Source of the DNA: Toxotes chatareus
Lineage: Eukaryota > Chordata > Actinopteri > Toxotidae
Direction: 5' to 3'
Assembly: GCA_016801885.1 (NCBI GenBank)
Contig: CM028905.1
Location: forward strand, 14,102,706-14,166,705
DNA: 64,000 nucleotides
Made by a program: the position numbers and the translations under genes. A model generated the notes under the pieces. It was not told the origin of the DNA, ran no database searches, and saw nothing but the letters and a program-made list of their open reading frames with translations. The first letter of the stretch is position 1. Each line of letters starts with the position of its first letter. Positions 35,701 through 48,500 of the stretch are shown here, in pieces.

Positions 35701-38446
35701 ATGGCCGAACGTTTTCCAGCTGTGGTCACTCAGGGACTTGTAGCTGACAGTGTGTGACAGTGGTGAGAATACTGTGTTTAGCAGCTGCCAGGCTGCTTTT
35801 TGCTGAATCAGCTGCATCTCACGGCAGAGTGTGGTCTTTACTTTGTACAGACATTTTACTATAGTGCTGCTGATATAGAAGCTGCTGCCAGTTAAAATAA
35901 CAATTATAACCAGCCAAACCAACAATTGTATCCACACAATACAGGATTGTGATCAGCAAGTTACTGTAGATAAATGTGCAAACTCAAATTAGCTGACTTA
36001 TTTATGATCTCTGCTGAAACTCCTGGATAATCAGAATTAGTTTTGACAGGCTTTTCTCTGCATCGACAGAGAAAAGGAGACTTTTCTCCCTTTCCTCTGA
36101 GACATTTCCTCCATTTCCAATGTTTTTTTTATCCCAGCTGACTATGATGTAGCATGCAGTGTCTTCACATTAAAACTGACAAAAGGCAGCACAGTTAAAG
36201 ATGTCAGTATTTGTTCTAATTTTGCTGTTCTTTTTGAGTGTGCTGGCTGACGGACACCATTGTCCCAAAATGTTATTCGAAAGGAGACAGGATTGTGTTC
36301 TGTAATGGCATTTTGCTTTCACCTTGTTAAGTTAAATTGGAAGCAACATTTCACAGCATCAGGATGTTTTGCACCGGAGCCTCTTACTGAAAAATCTATG
36401 CACTTTAGTGTTGTTTTGTTCTCTGTTTGCCCTGTAAACCTGCAAAAGATCCTTGACTGAAATCTTGTAAACCAATGTGGAAAAAGCTGTTATTTGTATC
36501 ATTGTGAATGATCCACTGAAGTGGTTTCTGGCCATTTAAGTTTTTAAGGAAATATTGTACAACTTCACAAATAATTAGAAAAAAAAAGCAGAGGTTTTTT
36601 TTTGGAGAGGGGGTCTAGGGGACAAAATTACTGGATCTGAAAGTGACTATGTGTAACTCTGGTGTTTCAGTTACTCAGTGTGATGTTACAGTTCATGTAT
36701 GTTTAAAACCCTTTTGCCCCATTTCAGAGCAAAAAGTCATGGTCCAGTAAAATATCTCTGCGATACGTCAAACAGCATTTTCTCAGATGCACTTTTCTGC
36801 CAGCTCTTTGTTTCTCATGTTGCTGCTGCTTACTACACGAAGTGAATAAGAGGTGCTGCTCCTCGTGACCATGGCCGATTACCGTAATAAAGATGGTTGC
36901 TGCAGTCGTCTAAACCTGTGGCGGCGTGATATCCAGTAATGCCCGATCTCCAGGCTTGATGTCACAAAGTGCCTCTGCAGGATTCAGAGTCAGGCACCGA
37001 ATAGGTTTCCATTTAATGTCGACAATGACATTTTTAACCTTTGTTATGAATTTTCCAGATTAACATGACTTGCTGTCTGTGTTTGTTTACTGGTGGGGGC
37101 TCAACAAGCCACCACAGGGAGAGAAACCTGCTTAGAAATGGCGGGAGAGTAGCGTCCGCCTTCATCTTCTCTGTGCTCTGTGGAGGTGTCTGTGGCCTTG
37201 ACAACAACATTACATGCTCACCAGGCGAGGTGTATGACTCCCCCACCACCACCACCACCTCGTCCCACAAATGCACACACACACACTCTGTACATACACT
37301 GGCATGCAAAGGCTTATCCTCGCAAGCCTTATCTTTACTGAAGCCCTTAGAGTATCTAATAATAAGAGCTCTGTGTGGAAACCTGAGTGCAGTTTTTTCT
37401 GCCTAGCTGTACTCCTAGATAGCGCTGCACGACACTCCTCTACACACAGACCACATGCCTCACATGCCGACATTAAGTCCTCACTTCAAACAGATGACGC
37501 ACATCAAACAGAGAGCATAGCACGCTGCTGCAGACACACAGATAACATCGTATGGTCAAACTTTTTGTAATAAAATCACTGCTCTTGTGGCTCTGACTGT
37601 AAATGAGCTGCAGGCTGATTGCCGCCACACAGAGCAGAGATTCTCCCGCAAATGTGTATCCGTACAGCAGCAGGTGGGGGCCTCGTATCCCCTGAGGACA
37701 GGCAGAGTCTGGCCATGCCTGCAAACTGAAGTCCTGTGGGAGGCGGAGAGGCTGCGAAACCCCCAGGGGATGGATGTACAGGCGGTCATATGCCCTACAG
37801 ACATTATTTTTTTTCCCATGATGGTTTCTATCCACTTTAGTAAGGATGACACTTGGACATCGTATCTGTCTCTTTCTGCCTCTGTACTCAATAGGATGAT
37901 GCTGAGACATGATGTCTGCATGCTAAATTGGTTACTCCTTGGTGACGGTGACATTTGAGCCGCTAATTATTATGTTCTCTCATGCACTGTGCCTCCACCG
38001 GCTCTAAATCTCTCTTTGAACATCTCAGGTCAGGAGCAGGCCTTTTCTCAGAGTAACAAAAAATTGGAGTCTATTATGAATCAGAAAGCAGTCCAGTAAT
38101 CCTGAACATGTTATTAACTGCCCATTGTATCACCAGACATGTAATTTGGAAACTTGGGTCTTTTAATTTTCACTTTAGACTCTTTCTGTTACCTTTTAAT
38201 TTAGATATGACAATTTTGTACCGGAAATTAAGTTTTCTTTATCTTTTAACCTGACAGTAGCTCAACCCTACAGCTGAATAAAACTCATAAGAGAAAATCA
38301 GACATCGCCTGCAGTAACATACCCACAGAACCTTCCTGTTCACTCTCACGCCGCGCCTCTCATCTCGTCTGCCATTCAAGTAAAGAAAACATGAGGAGAG
38401 AAGTCTGCACATAAAATGATCCCCTGTGCTCAAGAGGACTCTTTAC
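32764..38446. other. non-coding stretch, no supported gene
   Basis: Mostly AT-rich. CpG-containing complex segments occur near 35160-35300, 36860-36980 and 37040-37300. At 36871 an ATG in a near-ideal context (GACCATGG) opens only 18 codons. The longer overlapping ORFs at 37473-37958 occur on both strands and have no family signature. Confidence 0.45.
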
Positions 38447-38503
38447 CTTCAGATGCATCCGTGGTCATGTCAGAGTTGAAGGAAACAGGTCTGTACTATC
38501 CAG
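38447..38503 (-). other. candidate 5' exon with start codon, unrecognised gene
   Basis: On the minus strand a strong pyrimidine tract ending TTTACAG precedes 38503, and GAAG/GTAAAGAG follows 38447, defining a 57-nt exon. Near its 3' end is an ATG (38468-38466, A at -3, ACATGACC context) opening MTTDASE and leaving one extra nucleotide. The preceding part has stops in all frames, as expected for 5' UTR. The one-base overhang is what the candidate terminal exon at 25303-25110 needs, so the two could belong to one minus-strand gene. This link is inference. Confidence 0.3.
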
Positions 38504-41500
38504 CTGTAAAAAAAATGTCTCTATCATAGCTTTAATCTTGTTTTCATTTGGAGGCCACTGCATCCGAAACTAGCTCTATTAGACAAGTGCGCAATCAGAT
38601 CGAGAAGTCTTGAGCCTCCCTGCGAGACGATAGCTCTGCCTGCCGCTGAGGCAGCGTCTTCAATCACCGACGTCCATCTGTTGAATTGGCCTGCATCGTA
38701 ACATGCTCTCCTTCGTCTCTGTAATCATTATCCACTTCCAGAGCACATTCTGTGTATACCTGTTTGACCCAGTGTTGCTGTCTGACCACAGGGAATCACT
38801 GTACTGCACCCCGCCCCGCAGTTCCCAGTGGGACATATCAACTTCTTTCAAATTCAAGAGGCTCTTTTTTTTTCTCCTCATCTTCAAAGGATTTAATTTG
38901 AAATTCAAATTTCTTAGACATGTTTCACTGCACGCAATAAAGAGCCTGCTTCCAATTATTCTATTCAAAATAAGTAACTACAGAAGCAGTGTGTATTTAA
39001 TATCTTCAGAAAACTGTATTTAGGCGCAGTGAGTAGTGAGAGGTGTGCAGGACAAATTCAGTACATGCAGTCTTCCCAGCTTTCTCATCAGCTATCACCT
39101 ACACAAGAACTTTCCTTTTGTGTCCATTATGTTGTGCATTAGCAGGAATTCTTTCAGACCTTCAGGATTAGAACAATGTGACACAGTCAGGAGAATGACA
39201 GACTTTGTGCTTTGTTCATAAATGGGCTAATGCATCTTTCCTCTGCTTTTTACTGAAACATTGCTTTAAAAAAAAAAAAAGCTTATTCAGGAAAGAGCAG
39301 CGTAAAGATACTTATTCAGATGTTTTTTTTAATTTAACCTACATTTAGTGTTCCTTTTTGATTCATAAATTTGTTTTTAATCAATAATACTTATAATAAT
39401 GTTCTAGCCGTAATCAAAATCAGGTGAAACAACAGAGGTGTCAGTAGTTTTTCAAACAGGATGTCACACTATTTTTCACTGTTTATAACTCAAAACAGTA
39501 GTTATGAGTTGTGTGTGCAGTTACATAGTAAATACTAATTTCACATTTCAAACATCAAACATTATAAACTGAAGCAGGTATTAACTGTCTTCACACACCA
39601 CCATTGCCCATAATTTAAATTACAGTATGTTTAAATGAAATTGGGAAGGATATGAAAGATAACTGACTCCAGCGCTTTGATGGATATCTGCTGCCCACAG
39701 CCTTTTTTCCCACAAGTGCTTCACCTTCCTTGATGTATGACGATGTACAGGACTGTAGGTGTAAGCTTCTTGAACAGAGCTTGGAAGTCTGGGAGGAATT
39801 TTTCCTTAAGTCCCATCTCCACCTGAGCCCCAGCTTCTGGGGCCTGGCTGATGAATTTTCAGCTCGGTCGCTGCCCGTCTGCACATAAATTTGTCTGTGT
39901 TGGTGAGGGGGGGGGGTGCATCACACCATTGTGCTTTCTTATATGTACAGTTTGTTTTTTGCGTGATGACTGCTTAAACCTTGGTAGTGAGATTGTGGGA
40001 CTCAAATGATGTGAATATTGACTACTCTGTTTAAACCACTTTGGTCACACAGGGTCCAAGTCACATTACTGGCCTTAGGGGCCATGAAGGGGGGGGCTTT
40101 AGATTTAAACTTTCTTTAGGAAGATTGGAGACTAAATTATCTGTCAACCCCTTAAGCAAAGGGGGAAGAATCAACCACTTTCTTGCCATCATTTCCCTCT
40201 TTGTCTGACCTACATTGCACATTACCCGTGGGCCAATTTTAATTCTACAGTTTGCATATTATCAACTTAGGCCCTTCCCATAAAATATACTGAATTCCAT
40301 CTTCTAATACACTTAAATACACTTGTGAGAACAGAAAAAAGAAAAAAAAAATCTGAACTCAACTTAATTTGGCACTAAATGGTCCATTGCAGTTTATAGC
40401 CTCAGATGTTAAAGTGAACTATTTTGCTCTTATTGTGCACTTTAATTCAAATCCTACAGGTGCAGGGACTCAGTTACAGCCTTGCAATAATAACTGAGAA
40501 GGGACATCAATGAGTTTAATTATGTATAATTACATTATATGTAACAAGATGTTAGTAAGTCAGTTTTAAAGCTCACTGGGGTCCTGTAAACTGTAATGTG
40601 GCTTTAAATTACATATCTAATGACATACACTTTGCATTGAAAAGTGATTTAGATGGGTCACAAGTTGCAGAGGTTGAGGGTTGATTAAATAACCCAGCAG
40701 TTTTTAAACACCTCACCATCCAAGTTAAGTATTTTTCTATGTCGCAACCAGAAACTAAACAGTGGTCACATATCTAATCAACCAACTAGTGGCCCACCAG
40801 GGAGCAACTTAGCAGCCCACCCATGTTTTTAATGGTCTTGCTTATTACATTTAGAACATACACTAACATATCTGCTTTTTTCATTTACCTTTAATTTATT
40901 CAAGAGTGTGCCACAGAAATCTAAATGTGATTTGCATTATCAGAATAACATACACAAGCATAATGTAAAGGTGGGATATGAAACCAGGTCACTTGTTTTC
41001 AAGACCTCCATCTGAACCAGAACTCTCGAATGATGCATAAATGCATCATTTCGATTTATGGCTGTTATACTATAACTTGACATATTTTATGGAGTTTCCC
41101 CAGACTTTTCTCTAAACTAAGACCTGTGTCTTAAAACATTTTATAACCTGGACCCCTGGTAAGGTTATAATACATTATATTTAATTTCACACAGAATACA
41201 AGCTACAGTAGATATATTGGCTCCCTACACACATCCCTGTACAACAGGCCTTTTGAAATGTCACAGTAGGAAAAGCACAGGTGTGGATAGTATAAGTGAC
41301 TTATTTATGAATGCTGGCTGAATTTCATTTGGCTGTTTCGGTTTCAGGGTCCTGGTATTGTGAATGTTGTCACACTGTCATGATTTTACTGGGACATTTG
41401 AATAAAACGGAGCCACCGTTCAAGTTATTGATAATGAACATGCTCGTTTTACTTTGGCAAATCAAATATGTCTGCTGCGAGAAACACCTCAGAATCTCCA

Positions 41501-41787
41501 AGGGTCTGTCAGCTGCCAGTGTGGATAAAGTAAACTAAATTAACAGTAACATTTAGCTTGTTTGCTTTCTGCAGTTCAATTTCCATCAATTTCACATGGC
41601 TTATGTTCGTTTACCATCAAACTGGCAACAACTGGGTCATTAAGCAACACAAAACACAAGTATAGCCCACTAAACTGTACAGGGCACAGCCAGATCGACA
41701 GGTCTTCAGTCCTCTGAAAAACTGTGTGTAGGGAGCTAACCCATGTTTTCTGATGGGGCTCTTTTCCACCACATTCTTCATTTTCAA
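38504..41787. other. non-coding stretch, no supported gene
   Basis: CpG-bearing sequence at 38580-38700 lies upstream of the minus-strand candidate exon and could be part of its promoter region. From 39240 to 41780 the sequence is AT-rich, with a perfect short palindrome at 41029-41050. Confidence 0.4.
41029..41050. repeat. perfect 10-bp palindromic arms
   Basis: The arm AATGATGCAT (41029-41038) and its exact reverse complement (41041-41050) surround an AA spacer. Pairing nearly continues outward through CG on both sides. The function is unknown; ATGCAT-containing palindromes can be homeodomain or POU dimer sites. Confidence 0.6.
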
Positions 41788-41990
41788 CAGTGGTGGAGGA
41801 AGCACTGAGATATTTTACTCCAGTAAAAGGAGCCATGCCACACTATAAATATATATTACAAGTTAAAGCCCTGTATTTATGATTTTACTTTAGCAGAAGT
41901 ATAAAAGCAGCGAACGCATCAAAATGTACTTAGTATATCAAAAGTAAAAAGACTCATTAGGCAACAGGATGGCCCCTGTAAGAGTGTTAT
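41788..41990 (+). mobile_element. hAT-like non-autonomous element (MITE) fragment
   Basis: It begins CAGTGGTGGAGGAAGCACT and continues with TTTTACTCCAGTAAAAG, then several AGTAAAA/AAGTATAAAAG phrases and ATCAAAATGTACTTAG. This phrase order is that of a very common teleost repeat whose first bases match a hAT-type terminus. The right end is diverged and approximate. No coding capacity. Confidence 0.6.
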
Positions 41991-42354
41991 ATCATCCAGT
42001 ATCCTCGCTTGACTCAGCTAGTCTCTGCACAACCAAGACCAAAACCTGAACTAAAAAAGTTAGCAGTTTTAAATGGATCACTCTTTGATAGGAGTTTTTC
42101 CATTAATGATTTTATCCCCCTGCATGGCCTTCATTTGTATTTCAAACTCAATATTGGCTTTCTTTAACTGCCTCGCTCATATTGTCGGAGTCTTTTCCAA
42201 ATTCTATCTATTTTATACAACAATAGAAAAAGATAAGAAAGAAGCAGACTTGCCACTATTTTCTCTCACAGTTTGACCTGCTCCACACTTTCTGACTTTT
42301 TACCCTTGCAAACCACGGCTGTGGTCAATAGAAGCAGCTTGTATTTAATATTAC

Positions 42355-42361
<7 letters not shown>

Positions 42362-42418
<57 letters not shown>
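42362..42418. repeat. (TG)n microsatellite
   Basis: A pure dinucleotide run of about 57 bp preceded by a short AT alternation. Confidence 0.97.
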
Positions 42419-42420
<2 letters not shown>

Positions 42421-42563
42421 AACACCGCTTCAGTTGACACTAACTATGAAGCTAAAACTACATTGACATATGAGGTGAATACTCCTCCACCTAACACTGA
42501 CTCAGTTGATGACCTTATGTATTTTAATGATGAGCCAAGGCTCCCAGCACATACAGTCTGCTC

Positions 42564-42589
42564 AAAAAAAAAAAAAAAAAAAAAAAAAA
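42564..42589. repeat. A-tract of about 26 bp
   Basis: An uninterrupted A run about 150 bp after the TG microsatellite. It could be the tail of a retroposed sequence, but no target-site duplication or element body was recognised. Confidence 0.9.
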
Positions 42590-45500
42590 CAGAAAATGCA
42601 GTTTGCCAGTTGAAAAGAAAATGCTGCAAAGCCAAGAGTCAAAGGAGGAAATAACATTTATAAATGTCAGATGACGGTTTACAGTAACTGTAATGCTGTC
42701 AGTACAACAGTGCTCCCATCTTCCTCAAAAGATAATTTGCAGAAAACAAAAACAGTTAACCCTTTCTCCCACAGTCTTCTAAATCCACCCTTTGCCTTTG
42801 AGTTATGTAATGAAACATTTGCTATTGAATGTTAAGAATTACTTGAATTTGTTACATTAAAAAAATAGTTGTCACAGTAAGAGCCAGTATCGCTAATGTG
42901 GATGTAACAGCTCTCTGATATTTCCCTGTCCATGAACCTCCACCTAAAATGTCGTCCTACAATATGATGACATAAGATGCAATCAGTGTTGCAATTAGCA
43001 GGATGAAGACATCCACTTGACCCTATTGCAGTTGAGCAATTTAAAGCCAGTTTCCAGTGCCTCTCTCAGGAAACAACCATTAAAATAAAGTGATCTCTGA
43101 GTTCAGACCTCTTCCCCAAAGCTTTCAGAACTGCTGCAGTAAAGCCTCTCCTTTCGAAATAGCAGCACTTACAAACCCGTCTGTAATCTGCTTTTTTGGA
43201 AAATAGTTTAAAAAACAAAAACCCTACAATTTCACCTGTGTATATCAATGACATACCATAAAGATTACAGAAAGCACATGGCCTTCCACTGTCACGTTTT
43301 AAAAGATGTTTCCTTATGTTTCTTACAGTAGTACTGGTGAGGCCGCCCTGTCACTGATGTCGCTGTTTTTTTTTTTTAACTGGTGTTTAATTTGCATCCA
43401 TGGTTGTCATGTTTTTAACTTTTTTGAAACATACTTTTTGATTGCAGTGCTATTTTCTTATTATTTAAAACATTATTTTGTTTTAAAGCAGCATGTACTG
43501 ATACAAGCAAGTTGTAAACACAACATTGACTTTGAAGTTGCTACAATGAATGTGCGAGCAAACAGTTGCCTATATACACATACAACAGACATGGTGCAAC
43601 ATTAGCCTTCATTTCAAGTTGTTTCCAACCATCCAAGGTGTGTAAGTTAAATACTGACTCTTTTAGCTGATGGTCTCCATGTTATCTTGTTTTTGGCTGA
43701 GGACAACTGCAGCTGGGAATAAAGCACAGCACAAAAGCAATCCATAAAACAATTAGTTGAAAGACAATAAAAATATTTAACAAATCATATCCAAATTTAT
43801 ACAGTTGTATTAATTTAATAGCTCTTAACATGTTTTGTGTGTTTAATTGGCAACGAATGAAGTTTCAGAAGTGTGCCTTTGTGTCTTTGTGTATTTGTGT
43901 CAATAAGGGTTTGTAAACACAGGCATCCAATGACACAGAATGTGGGTGGGGGCATAGCGGTGTTTGAGGAATAGTCCTCTATGTGAAGTAGAAGATCCAT
44001 CACGCTATATCAGTTCACTTTGTCTTGTAAGAGGGAAAGTGCTACGCTTTTCAATATGTCACCATTACTATAGCATCCAATTCCCCTCTGGGACTTCAGT
44101 CTTTAGGTCTCTGATTATAAGTTGGCATAAATACAACACTCCGTGGTTCATAAGAATGAAATATTTTTGGCTTGTGCAGAATTTAATCTTTTTATTGATG
44201 TAAAGTCCCTACAAAAATATTTCTCTCTCCCACTGTCTTGGTTTTGCACTCATGCCAGTGTCTCTAATAGTCATCATAAATTCTAGGCAGGCACAACCCA
44301 TTCCCTAAAATCTGCAATTTGATAGATGTACTGTGGAAATAGCTGAGAGACAAATTGATCATGCTTTGGCCTAGACCTTGATTGTGCAAACATTTCCAAA
44401 TGGATCATACAAATGAGTTAGCTTGATGCGAATGTGAAGCCTTTTGTTTTTCGTATTTTTGGTAGATTCTCTGAGGAGTGGAGCGTAGATTAAACACTCT
44501 GTGATGTGATGATATTCACAATATTTACCAATTAAGTGCACGTGCGGCGTGGTGTGGGCAGTCGTGTCATGTTTGCTGTATGGTCAGAGTCAGAAAACAA
44601 AATCCAGTGCATAATTTAATTTCGTACACCGATTAATGTGGAATTCTTGGCATTGGCTTGTCAGCTCCACGTTTCACAAAGCTACGTTTTTGTTGTGATA
44701 CTCGATCAAATTATCTTTGAATTCCAGTGATCATCAGACTCATTAAAATGTGTTTATATTACAATCAATTTTTCCATGGCTCAGTAAATATTCCACCCAG
44801 CCAATATTCCATTCCTCTGAAGTTTGAACAGCCTTCTTATTAGGAAACAGTTCTATATGAGCCCTGGCACATAATTCACTTTTACTTGTTACTTGTTGAG
44901 TACTTAATAGCACAGTGTTTAATGTAGCCCATGTTAGTTTTCCATTGTAATTTAATAGCCTGTCCATTGAAAGTCCTCTCTGCTCTGAGATACTATATAA
45001 AATAAACTCTTGATAGATTTATAAGCTTAGTGCAAATAATAAATCTAAAGCAGATATGTAATTCAATAAATCTGGATTACATTAAGAGAAATGCATCGCA
45101 GAGATTCAATTTAGGACTTATGAGGCTTGAATTATGAAAGACGATTACTGTCTGCCTTCTGCCATGACTGCATGAGAACTGAAACTGAGAGAAGCGTTTT
45201 TATCAAAACAGACAGTTAATATAAGTCACTTTTATAAATAAACTGTGGATAACTGTTAGGGGAGATGAGCGTTTTGGGGAGATGATGGTTTAACTTTAAA
45301 GACTTAAAAGCCAATTGAGGTCAGCATCACGGGGTATATATTTTCATCAGCTATGCAGCGGCAGAACAGTTGCAGCTGTTCTGTAGCGATTAGCTTGACA
45401 CATCATGTGGTGTGTACAAAGTGCTACCAGGCTAACAGCTGAGTCAAAAGTAAAGGGCCAGACCCTCCTAATGGAATTTTCAGAGGATGACTTTTTTTTT

Positions 45501-48500
45501 TCTTCCCTCCTGCTTTTTTTTGATTTCCTTCTCCTGTCTTGGTGGGTGTAAGTGAAAAGTAAAGTATCCTCCCTTAAAAGTCTCAACGGAAAGTGATTTG
45601 CATTGTATTATTCAAATTGCAGTTAAGTGCATAATACGCTCTAATTACACGGTACAGTACTGAGTGTGTTTTGAATTCATGCATTTCATTTTTCAGGCAG
45701 ACTAACACAGAATGAATCACACAAAATGAATAATGGAAGGTGGCTATTGTACAGATGTAAAACAGTTCGCTGCGCTCTTTCGTTTTACAGGCAGAATAAG
45801 GGGGAAAATGCACGTTCGTATGTGCAAGTAAATATTTGAACAGATGTGCATGCATATACACCTCTGTTCCTGCCTGTCTACATGTATGTGGTGTGTACAC
45901 AAGGGAAACCCTCTGTTTGTGTGGGAGACCCTGGTCAAGTAGCATTTGCAAATGAGATCTAAGCACTCATTTAAACGCAAACACAGGCCTGATGGACATG
46001 TTTGTCTATAGGGCATTGAAAAAGGTATTTGATTTTCAGTGATCTATGCAGCCTTCATATGGAAATCCTCATTCATTCGGTATGCTAAGCAGGTTAACAT
46101 AAACAATAAGTTATATTTTAGGCTCTCCTCTGTCTGTCTTTGTGTGTGTGCGTGCGTGCGTGCGTGGAGGGGGCAGCATCTCTATGATGCTGAAATATCT
46201 GTAGTTAAAGGTGCAATGAATAAAATGTCCGCTGTTGTAGAATGACCATGATATATCTGCAAGTAATGCTAGTTTGATTTATTTTAGGGTGTTGCTCAAA
46301 ATCAGTGAATCAGTCATGACTTCATGTGGATTTAGACTGAAAACAGCCCTGGGTTAGAGGAGCACAATGGGGCTTTACGGTGGGGGAGTTTCAGTGAGAT
46401 GATGAAATACAGTCCAGGAAAGCTGGTTTGAGTAATAATGAGTCTGAAGGCTTATCAGATGCCACAACACTGAAAAACTTTGAAAAGTTCTTAAAGCAAC
46501 ATTCATTTTGCCCTCTGTTATAATAATTGAGAGGTAAACTTCATTACATTACAGGAGTGTGCATGCATGTGGATATTTAATTAGCTGGTGCAGCACGTTG
46601 CCAGATGACATTGCATTGCAGGAAAAGTGAAACCATACTTTTTTTTTTTTTTTGCTGGAACTATATGCGTTGGAAATTAATGAGATGTCTGTCTTTTTTC
46701 ATGCAGCACTAATGTTGGTCTGAACATGTGCCATGTGGGAAGACTTGTCAGAGCTCGTACTTTCTTGCCAGCTTTAGTTATCTTACTTTGAATATGAAAT
46801 GTAATCATGTCGTCATGTGTGAGTGTAAGATGTAGAACTATGTTTTCTGGATTTTAAACTTAAGCCTGTAGAAATAGTTACAGCAGTTGAGAATTAACAG
46901 TATGGTCTCATTCTTTTTTTGTTTAGATTAAGCCGACTTTGTCAAAACTGCAAAAAACTTGAAACAGTCTAACAAAGGATATCTTAAACTTCCCACAAGA
47001 GCTGAAAACTTTCTACTTTGATTATTCATCAAATTACTATTATTTTGAATAGTTCAATGCCAGATCTGTCTGGTTCACAGGATCAGCACCGGTGGGTGCT
47101 TTTTGCTGCACAGAGCATTTGTTTTTATCTCCGCCGAGCTGGAGTGGGAGTTAGGTTATGGCTGCTCTGCGCTCGCATGAGAACACTGAGATTCAGCTGA
47201 GACAAAACAGGCCTGCACAGTATTTAGAGAGGAGAAAGTGTGAGACGGCGCACATACCAGTGTGAACTCGGTTTGATACTGTCAACCAGCCTCCTACACA
47301 GCGAGGTGATGGCATGACAGAGTGACGTCAGGATACTCAGGCAGAATCATATACATCAAGTCAAGTCAGTTTTTTAGACCTTTTTTTCAGAGCAGACATT
47401 CTGTACTTAAGAAAAGCTCTGGTGTTACTAATAACTTTAACTGTGGCTATAACCTTTTAAATTAAAAGTGTCTCAGCAATGCATGGCAGTGTGACGGTGA
47501 GCCAGCATGCACAATGTCAGGACTGTGACATGTTGAAATGACTTTTATAAAAAAGTTTTTTATGATTATATTAACTTATGTATTATATAAAATGTTATTT
47601 CCACTGTGTTCCACTATGATTAGGGTTCTAGCACTGGAGAAATCTTGGTCACCAATTATTTAAATTTAGCTCGACTTGGCATTTATGTAGGTGTTAGTTA
47701 TGTTGGTGGCCTCAGCATTAACTCATAGGAAATCATTAACAATGGCCTGTAAAGCCTGATTGACAAGTTCATTAATTAGATGGCTAGACTTGAGAGAATG
47801 GTGATTTGCCTTCAGTAAAACAAGAGAAATATTTTCTTTGTGGATGCCAAAGCCTCAGGTCTGTCAGCAGCAACTGGAGTTTTTAACTAGACAAGTTCCA
47901 GACGTCTTGTCTCAGCAAAATGATTTTTACTGCATATGCACAGTCGAGTAACCAAACTTACCTTTTAGTCACATGTTCTGCGGAGGTGTTTAACTCATCT
48001 GATTTAAATGTAAACCCACAACCTTAGGACTGTGCAACAGCACTAATCAGCCCCTGTCTTCTTGCAGCAGCATCCACGTGTGTTTGGGTGATGGCTTCAG
48101 CTTGTTTGCATTACATACATGGCCGCCTTGATTTGATTTGCATATGAAAAGAATTCCGCTATCCTTGCTGTAAACCTCTTGTGGCTGCAGTGAATTGCAA
48201 TGCTCAAAAAGTTATACATCTCAGCTTAAAGCCCAGAAAGACGGCCCCTCTACTCCACTCGAATATTGCCAAGAAAATGAGACTCATTTGGAGTAATGGC
48301 TTCCTAGAACTCCCCTTACATCAGCATGAGTGTAAAGGAGGATGGAGTGGCAAGCCACCAGGATGTTATAGTGCTGTTTTCACAGCTCAACAGGATTCAC
48401 CACCCATTTGACGGGTGTGCAACCACACGCAAACATGGACTCCCAACTGTGGACACAGACACAAAGACACCACCGCACACATTCACAGGGGCCCTGAAGT

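Noticed and set aside
37473..37958. Overlapping 123-145-residue ORFs on both strands
   Set aside because: No family resemblance, no splice or promoter context, and antisense frames of equal length suggest compositional openness.
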